The notes beneath the pieces were generated by a model, which worked only from the letters and a program-made list of their open reading frames with translations, did no database searches and was not told where the DNA came from. DNA of 6,120 bases. Origin: Verrucomicrobia bacterium UBA6015 (GTDB lineage: Bacteria > Verrucomicrobiota > Kiritimatiellia > UBA8416). Below are positions 1-6,083 of this stretch, one piece after another. Every line of letters starts with the position of its first letter. Position 1 is the stretch's first letter. Position numbers and translations under genes: made by a program. The stretch covers positions 1-6,120 of the forward strand of contig DIZZ01000065.1 of NCBI GenBank assembly GCA_002428045.1, read 5' to 3'.

Positions 1-1
1 A

Positions 2-1906
2 CCCCCGCCCGTGGCCGCACCGCCTGTGGTCGCGCCCCAGCCAACAGCCGCTCCCCAACCTGCCGCCCCCCGCGCAACCGCTGAAATGGCAACCATAGGG
101 GATCGCGAGCTAGCCAGCGATTTCGTGACCGAGGCCCAGGAACATTTCGAGACGGCCGATGAGAACCTGCTTGTGCTGGAGAAGGAACCGACCAATACCG
201 ACTCGATCGGTGCCGTGTTCCGCGCCTTCCACACGATCAAGGGTGTCGCCGGTTTTCTCGGGCTCTCGGTACTTGGCGACACGGCACATGCCGCCGAAAC
301 GCTACTGGATGAGGTCCGCAAGGGACACCGCGCCTTCACCGGACATGCCGTCGAGGTTACCTTCGAAGCGCTGGATCAACTCAAACTCATGGTCAATGAC
401 CTGCGAGGGGCACTGAACACAGGCAGCGACCTGGTCATCCGCCCGGAAACCCGCGCCTGTATCGCGGCCATCCACGTCGTCCTGAAGGGAGGCTCGTCGG
501 CACCAGAAAAGCAGCCCGCCCCGGCCGCCGCCGCCACGCATGCAGCGAAAGCCAACACCCCGATCCCATCCGCCACGTCGGCACCGGTCGCCCCGGTGCC
601 CGTGCCGACACCGACAAAACCGCTGATGGAGCATCCCGCTGAAGCCATCGACACCGATGCGGCGGAGACAGATGCCGAGCACCCGAAACATCCGATGCCT
701 CCTGCGAAAAAACCTGCCGAACCCATCGTGGCCACCAAGGAGTCCGGCCAGACCATGAAGGTGGAGGCGTCCCGGATCGATCTGCTGCTGGACACCATCG
801 GGGAACTGGTGATTGCCGAGGCCATCGTCTCGGGCGATCCGGAAATCCGATCCATCAAATCCCTGCGCGTGGAGAAGAGCCTGGCACTGCTCGGCAAGAT
901 TACCCGTTCGCTGCAGGATATGGGCATGTCCATGCGCCTGGTGCCAATCGATCCGGTCTTCCGCAAGATGGCGCGCCTGGTTCGCGATCTTTCCCATAAA
1001 TCCGGAAAAACCGTTGAACTGAAGATCGAAGGGGGCGAAACCGAGCTGGACAAGAGCATGGTCGACAAGCTTGGCGATCCGCTGGTCCACATGATCCGCA
1101 ATTCGATGGATCATGGCATCGAATCCGCTGAGGATCGGCTCGCGGCTGGCAAACCGCGATCAGGAACGATCACCCTGCGTGCCTATCATAAGGGCGGCAA
1201 CATCCATATCGATATCGAGGATGACGGACGCGGCCTGAACCGGGATGCCATTGTCGCCAAGGCGATTGAACGAGGGTTGATCCGCAGCGGGGAAGGCATG
1301 GCCGATTCGGACGTTTTTGCGATGATTTTCGAAGCCGGATTCTCGACGGCCGCCAAGGTCACGGAACTTTCCGGACGGGGTGTTGGCATGGACGTCGTGC
1401 TGCGCAACATCGAATCGTTGCGGGGGGCCGTCTTCACCCGCTCAACCCCCGGCGCGGGGACGATATTCACGCTGTCGCTTCCGCTGACCACAGCCATTAT
1501 CGACGGTATGCTGGCGCGGGTGGGACAGGAAACCTTCATTCTCCCCACGCTGTCCGTCCTGGAGTCGTTCCGACCCACAGCCAGCCAGTTGCACCCCGTC
1601 TCGGGGCATGGCGAGATGGTTTCCTTCCGCGATTCGCTGTTGCCGTTGTTCCGACTCGGGCGCATCCTGCACGTCCCCAACGCCGGGGAGAACCCCTTGG
1701 ATTGCATCATCATGGTCGTCGAGGAGATGGGTAAGCAGTGGGGACTGATGGTTGATGAGTTGCTTGGACAGCAACAGGTGGTGATCAAGAATCTGGGCGA
1801 TGGCGTGGGAGCAGTTCCCGGGGTTGCCGGTGCCAGCATCCTGGCGGATGGACGTCCTGGCCTGATCCTTGATGTGGGAGCCATCGTTCGCCTGGCCACC
1901 ACATAG
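2..1906 (+). CDS. cheA: CheA-type chemosensory histidine kinase, 5' end outside the window
   Basis: Phosphorylates itself and passes the phosphate to response regulators in a cytoplasmic chemosensory array. Residues are counted from the GTG at base 11. An Ala/Pro-rich stretch (1-25) precedes an HPt domain (about 31-135) with the phospho-acceptor His74 in RAFHTIKG. A long Ala/Pro linker follows (about 160-245), where no CheY-binding P2 domain is recognisable. The dimerisation domain is about 248-315. The ATPase domain shows N box HMIRNSMDHGIE (360-371), G1 DDGRGLN (404-410), F box FEAGFSTA (440-447) and G2 GRGVGMDV (455-462). A CheW-like domain (about 493-631) ends the protein. All key kinase residues are present. 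The GTG at 11 is not taken as the start, because the frame is open to the left edge through more Pro codons and no ribosome site is visible. The response regulator follows after 39 bases, probably in the same operon. Confidence 0.93.
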   Translation, partial: PPPVAAPPVVAPQPTAAPQPAAPRATAEMATIGDRELASDFVTEAQEHFETADENLLVLEKEPTNTDSIGAVFRAFHTIKGVAGFLGLSVLGDTAHAAETLLDEVRKGHRAFTGHAVEVTFEALDQLKLMVNDLRGALNTGSDLVIRPETRACIAAIHVVLKGGSSAPEKQPAPAAAATHAAKANTPIPSATSAPVAPVPVPTPTKPLMEHPAEAIDTDAAETDAEHPKHPMPPAKKPAEPIVATKESGQTMKVEASRIDLLLDTIGELVIAEAIVSGDPEIRSIKSLRVEKSLALLGKITRSLQDMGMSMRLVPIDPVFRKMARLVRDLSHKSGKTVELKIEGGETELDKSMVDKLGDPLVHMIRNSMDHGIESAEDRLAAGKPRSGTITLRAYHKGGNIHIDIEDDGRGLNRDAIVAKAIERGLIRSGEGMADSDVFAMIFEAGFSTAAKVTELSGRGVGMDVVLRNIESLRGAVFTRSTPGAGTIFTLSLPLTTAIIDGMLARVGQETFILPTLSVLESFRPTASQLHPVSGHGEMVSFRDSLLPLFRLGRILHVPNAGENPLDCIIMVVEEMGKQWGLMVDELLGQQQVVIKNLGDGVGAVPGVAGASILADGRPGLILDVGAIVRLATT

Positions 1907-1929
1907 GGGGCCCGCATTTACAAAAAAAC

Positions 1930-1935
1930 AGGAGG
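1930..1935 (+). promoter_or_regulatory. Ribosome binding site of the response regulator
   Basis: AGGAGG, a full Shine-Dalgarno core, ends 10 bases before the ATG at 1946. It sits in an A-rich stretch in the short gap after the kinase stop. It supports the 1946 start and therefore the long N-terminal extension of the regulator. Confidence 0.85.
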
Positions 1936-1945
1936 ATAACACCCG

Positions 1946-2428
1946 ATGCGAATAGAGAAAGATCCGATTTTAGATGCCTGGGAACTCGCGGAGAGCGAGC
2001 AGACCAAGCGACCGACCCGCAAAGGCGTAATCAAGCCCTGCAACCGCCACCGCCTACTGATCGTGGACGATGAGGACAGCATACGCCGCGTTACCCTGCT
2101 TCTGTTGCAGAAGTCGCTTGACGAAACCGTCCAGTTTGATATGGCAACCAATGGCCGGGAAGCGATCAACCTGTTCTCTTTGCACCATCACAAGGTGATC
2201 ATGATGGATCTTTCCATGCCCGAGCTCGACGGGGAGGAAGCGGCCATGCAGATTCTGGACATCTGCGAGGAATCGCAGTGGGAATCGCCCGCGATCATCT
2301 TCCGCACTGGCTATGCTCCACCCGGGAATATCCGTAACTTGGTATCTGGAGATCCGGCGCACTGCCTGCTGCGCAAACCGGTGCGTAACCAGACGCTGGT
2401 CACCGCCGTCAGAAAGCGGATGGCTTGA
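1946..2428 (+). CDS. Receiver-only response regulator (CheY-like)
   Basis: A single receiver domain that would accept phosphate from the preceding CheA-type kinase and act through protein contacts; no DNA-binding or enzymatic output domain is present. The domain spans about 35-160. The acidic pocket is Asp41-Asp42 after the hydrophobic strand RLLIV. The phospho-acceptor is Asp88 in IMMDLSMPELDG, the switch Thr is Thr121 in IIFRTGYAPP, and the conserved Lys is Lys144 in LLRKPV, so all catalytic residues are in place. At 160 residues it is longer than a typical CheY (about 120-130) because of a charged N-terminal extension of roughly 34 residues. That extension has no alternative ATG, and the start has a strong ribosome site. 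It is the last gene of the plus-strand block; the next gene is convergent, 25 bases away. The precise role (motor control, pilus motility or adaptor) cannot be told. Confidence 0.9.
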   Translation: MRIEKDPILDAWELAESEQTKRPTRKGVIKPCNRHRLLIVDDEDSIRRVTLLLLQKSLDETVQFDMATNGREAINLFSLHHHKVIMMDLSMPELDGEEAAMQILDICEESQWESPAIIFRTGYAPPGNIRNLVSGDPAHCLLRKPVRNQTLVTAVRKRMA

Positions 2429-2453
2429 TCGATTCGTTTATTAATCCAAAGGG
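2429..2453. other. Short AT-rich convergent gap
   Basis: The 25 bases between the stop of the response regulator and the stop of the helicase on the opposite strand. It contains an AT-rich run (TTTATTAAT) and only a weak 4-bp dyad (GATT/AATC). I see no GC-rich stem with a T tract that would serve as an intrinsic terminator for either strand. It marks the border between the chemosensory block and the restriction-like operon. Confidence 0.6.
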
Positions 2454-4991
2454 TCACTCTCTTGCCACCACGGTGTCGTACAGCCCGTAGTGGGTCAATC
2501 CCGGGTGACTTTCGATCCCGGTATAGCGCAACGATGCATCCTCGTACCGCCGGAACGCGAAGACCGCCTGGTTCATCTGCTCGGTGTTGAAAACCTTGAG
2601 TCGCACGAGCAGGTGAAAATCCTTTACCGTCAGGCCGGTGACTGTCTCGAACAGGTCGGGCTCGATCCTGGTGATCACGTCCTGTAGCGTGTTCTCCCGG
2701 AAGTCGGTCAGATACATGAAGGCCGGGATGCGCGTGGCGAACTTGATGAGCTTTTCCTGCACGAGCTTGCGCTTGGACTTGAACTCTTTTTCCTCCTCGG
2801 AGAGCTGCTTCTTTTCCTTCGCCGACAGGTCCTTGTCCTTGGCCTTGTTCTTGAGCGCTTTCAACGTCTCGCTCTTGTTGATGATCGTCTCGATGATGTT
2901 GTCGCCCAGTGAACGCCAGCCCTCGATACGCTCCACGGCGGCCATCGCCTCGGGATTGTCCAGGATGCGCCGCAGGGTGTCGTTGTCCACGTTCACGAGC
3001 AGCGCGCTCTCCCACTTGCGCGCGAGCAACGTGGCCGAAGTTCCCGCCATCGCGATGTCGAGGATCCCGCCCGCGTCAATCTGCGTCATGTTCGCGCCGT
3101 CATAGGCCAGCACGGGCAGGAACGACACGAGGTCCCTGACCGCATTCTCCGGGTTCGGCTCGTTCGGGGAAAGCCCGATCCCGTATTCGGAAAGTTGCCG
3201 CAGCGCGCGCGTGGGCGCGAAGTCGAACACGAAGCAGATGGGCTTGAGGATTTCCTCCTCGTTCGGGTCGTTGCCGTTGGGGTTCTTGATGGACCACGGC
3301 GATTGCACGCGAAACGCCGACTGGAAATACGTCTCCGGCGACGTCAGGTTCCGCAACATCAGGATGGATGACCACGGCGGCACGGTGACACCGGTAGTGA
3401 GCTTTCCGCACGACAGCGTGATGGTCTTGGTGTCGAATCCGCTACCGATCGCCTGCCGCACAGGTGGCAGTGCGTCCAGGCCTATGCCGGCCGTTGCACC
3501 AGCGGCGACAACCGTTTTGTAGTCGTGCCAGAAGACGTTCTGCTTCTCGGCCAGCAGGTTCGCCATCGCGTGACAGGCCGCGACGTCGGGCAGGAACCAG
3601 AACGCGTGCTGGAGATACGGCAGCAGGCGCACATCCGAATACGGAAACGGCGGGCGCGTGCCGGTCTTGAGAAATTCGGCCGCCTTGGGCGCATACCCGC
3701 CACGGATGATGTCCAGCCACTTCTGCACGTCGCTCTTGTGCGTGAACTGCGCCAGCACTCCCGTGCCCATGGCCTCGAAAAAGGCGTTGAGATCAAACTC
3801 GTCAAACTCCCCGGCGCGAGCGATCGCCACCAGCTCGTCGGGCATCTGGTAGGTGAGCAAACGCATCTGCGGCAGTGCGCCGTAGGGATTCCACTGGCCG
3901 GGATGCTCCTGCGCGAAAGCCTCCTTGGCGCGTTGTTCATCCGTGTAGGTCCAGTTGAAGATCGCCTCCTCGATGAACTCGCCCGTCGCCAGTGCCTTGA
4001 ACGGCGTGCCGGAGAGATACAGGTACGCCTTGGTGGTGATGGGCAGGAACTCGCTTTCCCTGGCCGAGAGTTCCGTCAAGTCCGCGTTCACATCTTCCAG
4101 GCCGGCAGCATATTCGAGCCTGGTCTCCTTCCTGGCGACCGCCGCATCCTCGCCCTCGAACAGTTCCTTGGCCGTCTCGCGCCACGCGCCGAAGTGATAT
4201 TCGTCGAACACGACCAGATCCCAGTTCACCGTATGCAGCCATTCGTTCCTGGCCTTGATATTGCCCGCGTTGTCCCGGCCCAGCAGATCCTGGAACGAAC
4301 CGAAATAGACCAGCGGCTTTTTCGCGGAAACGCTCGTCGGATCGCTGCCGGAATGGCGCGAGAGGTATTGCCAACCGTCGAAGTCCGCATGGGATTCGAG
4401 GTCCGTCTGCCACGCATCCTCCACAGCGGGCTTGAAGGTGAGCACGAGCACGCGCTTCGCCCCGAGTTTCCTGGCGAGCTGATATGTGGCGAACGTCTTG
4501 CCGAAACGCATCTTCGCGTTCCACAGGAAACGCGGGACGACGCCCCTCTTCTCGGCCCAGATGGAACGGAAGTAGTCGCAGGTCTTGTTCACGGCCTCGA
4601 CCTGCTCCCGGCGCATCGCGAACGTCTCGGTGTGTGTGCCAGAGAACCGCTGCCCGGTGCGTAGCTCGGTCAGGACGGTCTTCACGTCCTTGACCGTGCA
4701 GCGCATCCATTCCAGTTCGGAATTCGCGAACCCTTTCCGGACGAGCGCGGCGCGCACCTCATGGTCGGTAAACGTCGTCCCGTCGTCGCGTCCGGCCACC
4801 TCATCCAGCACGATGGTGTAATTCTTGATGCTGGCGGTCTTGAGCTGCTCGGCCACGCGCTGCTTCACGTCGCGGGTGGTCTGCCCCACCTTGAGCAGTC
4901 CCGCATGCGCCTTGTCGTCAATCGAATAGGCGTAGATGCGCGGACGCGCTTCCGGCTTCGGTGCCAGGATTTCCTCGATGGACTTACTCAT
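2454..4991 (-). CDS. GIY-YIG nuclease-like domain fused to SF2 (DEAD/DEAH-type) helicase, restriction-enzyme-like
   Basis: Predicted ATP-dependent DNA translocase/helicase carrying a nuclease-like domain. Residues are counted from the ATG at 4991 (845 aa). The N-terminus (about 18-110) looks like a T5orf172/MUG113-type GIY-YIG domain: RIYAY (18-22), LKVGQTTR (33-40), Arg45 and a possible catalytic Glu78 in DHEV. The helicase has Walker A AKMRFGKT (159-166), motif II DEYH (263-266), motif III SGTP (327-330), a motif V-like KLTTGVTVP (530-538) and motif VI QSAFRVQSPW (557-566). A Lys/Glu-rich, probably coiled segment (about 705-751) precedes a C-terminal domain of unknown role. The ATG is preferred over the in-frame GTG at 5009 because GAGGA lies 8 bases before it. 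It overlaps the rhuM stop by 8 bases. The fold assignment is strong. The role as a restriction subunit is inference from architecture; a general defence helicase is the alternative. Confidence 0.85.
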   Translation of the reverse strand: MSKSIEEILAPKPEARPRIYAYSIDDKAHAGLLKVGQTTRDVKQRVAEQLKTASIKNYTIVLDEVAGRDDGTTFTDHEVRAALVRKGFANSELEWMRCTVKDVKTVLTELRTGQRFSGTHTETFAMRREQVEAVNKTCDYFRSIWAEKRGVVPRFLWNAKMRFGKTFATYQLARKLGAKRVLVLTFKPAVEDAWQTDLESHADFDGWQYLSRHSGSDPTSVSAKKPLVYFGSFQDLLGRDNAGNIKARNEWLHTVNWDLVVFDEYHFGAWRETAKELFEGEDAAVARKETRLEYAAGLEDVNADLTELSARESEFLPITTKAYLYLSGTPFKALATGEFIEEAIFNWTYTDEQRAKEAFAQEHPGQWNPYGALPQMRLLTYQMPDELVAIARAGEFDEFDLNAFFEAMGTGVLAQFTHKSDVQKWLDIIRGGYAPKAAEFLKTGTRPPFPYSDVRLLPYLQHAFWFLPDVAACHAMANLLAEKQNVFWHDYKTVVAAGATAGIGLDALPPVRQAIGSGFDTKTITLSCGKLTTGVTVPPWSSILMLRNLTSPETYFQSAFRVQSPWSIKNPNGNDPNEEEILKPICFVFDFAPTRALRQLSEYGIGLSPNEPNPENAVRDLVSFLPVLAYDGANMTQIDAGGILDIAMAGTSATLLARKWESALLVNVDNDTLRRILDNPEAMAAVERIEGWRSLGDNIIETIINKSETLKALKNKAKDKDLSAKEKKQLSEEEKEFKSKRKLVQEKLIKFATRIPAFMYLTDFRENTLQDVITRIEPDLFETVTGLTVKDFHLLVRLKVFNTEQMNQAVFAFRRYEDASLRYTGIESHPGLTHYGLYDTVVARE
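4954..4991 (-). repeat. Direct repeat copy 1: 5' end of the helicase gene
   Basis: The first 38 bases of the helicase gene match 6083-6046 on the same strand at 30 of 38 positions without gaps. This includes an uninterrupted CAATGAGTAAG that starts two bases before the ATG. Several differences fall at third codon positions, as expected of two diverged copies of one coding sequence. Confidence 0.75.
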
Positions 4992-6027
4992 TGCGTTTGT
5001 CCTCGTCACCTTTCTGTAGCGCCGCGAAGGTGTCGAAATCGCTTTGGAAGAGCCGGTCCTGGATCACGCGGTATTTCTCGAACTCGCCCTCGGCATGATC
5101 CCGTGCTATTTCCGCGCTGATCCGCCCTGCGTCTTGCAGCACGTTCCTTTCATCCGCCGAGAGGAAAATGTCCAGCCGTTTCGCCCAATCCTCCATCGTC
5201 ATGGGCACACGACGTTTGGCACGGCCTTCCGCCAGGTCGAGGTAGGCGTTCACGATGCGCCCCAGATCCTCGAGTTCCGTCTCCGTCAGGTAGTTTTTTG
5301 CCACCACGACATCGCTCTTGAGAATCTTGCCACCGGGGGCTTTGGCCCAGGTCGTCAACCCCATACGTTCCTTGGTATGATCCGCGCGCCGGACGATCAG
5401 CTCGGCGGCGGTATGCCCGTGGACGGCGTAATGCATCTTGTTCTGCACTTTGGCGAAGAACGCCTGGGTGATTGGCGCATCCCGGTCGTAATCCAGCGCC
5501 GTGGAATAGATGTCGGCGATTTTCTGATAAAATCGCCGTTCGGATAGGCGGATCTCCCGGATCTCCTCCAGCAGGCGCTCGAAGTAATCATCGTCAAGGA
5601 ACGCGCCGTTCTCCATGCGCTTCCGGTCCATCACATAGCCCCGCAGCGTGTAATCCCGCAGGACGCCCGTGGCCCATTGCCGGAAGGCCGTGGCGCGGTT
5701 GGAATTCACGCGGTAGCCGACGGCGATGATGACATCCAGTTGGTAGTGCTTGATCCGGTAGTTTTTGCCGTCGGCGGCAGTTGCTAAGAAAACCTTAGCA
5801 ACTGAATCTTCCGCCAATTCCTTCTCGGCGAAGATGTTCTTGAGGTGCATCAGCACGTTTTCGGGTGTCGTTTCAAAAAGTAACCCCATGTTCCTCTGCG
5901 ACAGCCAGATCGTGCCGTCCTGCACCCGCACCTCCACGCCGTCGCCGCCCGTCTGGTAGGCGAAGGTGAGGAACTCCGCCGTGCTGTTGCGGATTCGCAC
6001 ACTGTTTGGTGATTTCTTCTTAGGCAT
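4984..6027 (-). CDS. rhuM: RhuM-family protein (COG3943, Virulence_RhuM)
   Basis: The family is named after rhuM of Salmonella pathogenicity island 3; I know of no established biochemical activity. This copy has 347 residues, the usual length, and looks intact. Recognisable blocks are a probable winged-helix-like N-terminal part (TIWLSQRNMGLLFETT, 39-54, to about 72), the family block ADGKNYRIKHYQLDVIIAVG (85-104) followed by YRVNS, then FRQWATGVLRDYTLRGYVMD (115-134), and the C-terminal signature MHYAVHGHTAAELIVRRAD (198-216) followed by MGLTTW (222-227). No signal peptide or membrane segment is seen, so it should be cytoplasmic. It lies between an unseen upstream gene and the GIY-YIG helicase, overlapping the latter by 8 bases, so the two are probably co-translated. 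DNA binding or control of the system is plausible but unproven. An 11-bp inverted repeat lies in its codons 75-84. Confidence 0.92.
   Translation of the reverse strand: MPKKKSPNSVRIRNSTAEFLTFAYQTGGDGVEVRVQDGTIWLSQRNMGLLFETTPENVLMHLKNIFAEKELAEDSVAKVFLATAADGKNYRIKHYQLDVIIAVGYRVNSNRATAFRQWATGVLRDYTLRGYVMDRKRMENGAFLDDDYFERLLEEIREIRLSERRFYQKIADIYSTALDYDRDAPITQAFFAKVQNKMHYAVHGHTAAELIVRRADHTKERMGLTTWAKAPGGKILKSDVVVAKNYLTETELEDLGRIVNAYLDLAEGRAKRRVPMTMEDWAKRLDIFLSADERNVLQDAGRISAEIARDHAEGEFEKYRVIQDRLFQSDFDTFAALQKGDEDKRNE
5000..5004 (-). promoter_or_regulatory. Ribosome binding site of the helicase, inside rhuM
   Basis: GAGGA on the minus strand, 8 bases before the ATG at 4991 and within the last codons of rhuM. 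It decides the helicase start in favour of the ATG and against the GTG at 5009. With the ATGAGTAA stop/start overlap it implies translational coupling of the helicase to rhuM. Confidence 0.75.
5773..5815. repeat. Perfect 11-bp inverted repeat (hairpin) inside rhuM
   Basis: CAGTTGCTAAG (5778-5788) and CTTAGCAACTG (5794-5804) are exact reverse complements separated by 5 bases. A further 5-bp pair, GGCGG (5773-5777) with CCGCC (5811-5815), could extend the stem across a 6-base bulge. It encodes residues 75-84 of RhuM, which align with the usual family spacing as I know it, so it does not look like an insertion. Codons here (GTT, GCT, TTA, GCA, ACT) end in A/T far more than in the rest of the gene. 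Confidence 0.8.
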
Positions 6028-6033
6028 GGGTCT

Positions 6034-6038
6034 CTCCC
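6034..6038 (-). promoter_or_regulatory. Ribosome binding site of rhuM
   Basis: GGGAG on the minus strand, 6 bases before the ATG at 6027. It lies immediately after the TAG stop of the 13-codon mini-ORF (6042-6044), which allows ribosomes ending there to restart at rhuM. It supports the ATG at 6027 as the rhuM start. Confidence 0.75.
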
Positions 6039-6041
6039 TGT

Positions 6042-6083
6042 CTATGGCTCCGGCGAAAGGTTTTCGTCAATGGTCTTACTCAT
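6042..6083 (-). pseudogene. 13-codon mini-ORF, probable remnant of a helicase gene start
   Basis: Reads MSKTIDENLSPEP then TAG. It resembles the first 13 residues of the helicase in this window (MSKSIEEILAPKP): 8 identical plus conservative Thr/Ser, Asp/Glu and Ser/Ala changes. Its ATG sits in ATGAGTAA, the same stop/start overlap used at the rhuM-helicase junction. It fills the gap between the upstream gene and rhuM. I read it as a leftover of an ancestral arrangement in which the helicase directly followed the upstream gene. It could still be translated as a short coupling leader for rhuM. The frame is also open upstream to the window edge, so it could instead be the C-terminus of the upstream gene. 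Confidence 0.6.
6046..6083 (-). repeat. Direct repeat copy 2: in front of rhuM
   Basis: Second copy of the 38-base imperfect repeat whose first copy is the start of the helicase gene (4991-4954). The two copies bracket rhuM in the same orientation, one before its start and one overlapping its stop. Similarity fades after the CCG/AGCC block at the end of the repeat. Confidence 0.75.

Noticed and set aside
11..13. GTG as the start of the kinase gene
   Set aside because: The frame continues to the left edge with Pro codons, there is no Shine-Dalgarno sequence in the visible bases, and the GTG falls inside an Ala/Pro repeat.
580..600. 8-bp inverted repeat GGCACCGG/CCGGTGCC in the kinase linker
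   Set aside because: It lies in low-complexity Ala/Pro/Val coding sequence made of few codon types, where short GC dyads are expected by chance.
1907..1945. Possible promoter or terminator between kinase and response regulator
   Set aside because: The 39 bases hold only a GGGCCC palindrome, an A-rich run and the ribosome site; no -35/-10 pair or stem-loop with a T tract is visible.
2429..2453. Possible bidirectional terminator in the convergent gap
   Set aside because: Only a 4-bp dyad can be formed, with no GC-rich stem or clear T tract.
3525..4664. A 379-codon plus-strand open frame opposite the helicase, and other long antisense frames in the kinase and rhuM
   Set aside because: They are by-products of high GC at third codon positions. 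The opposite strand has clear family motifs throughout, and these frames show no recognisable domains.
4992..5009. GTG at 5009 as the helicase start, adding six residues
   Set aside because: GAGGA is spaced correctly for the ATG at 4991, and the mini-ORF similarity begins at that ATG, not at the GTG.
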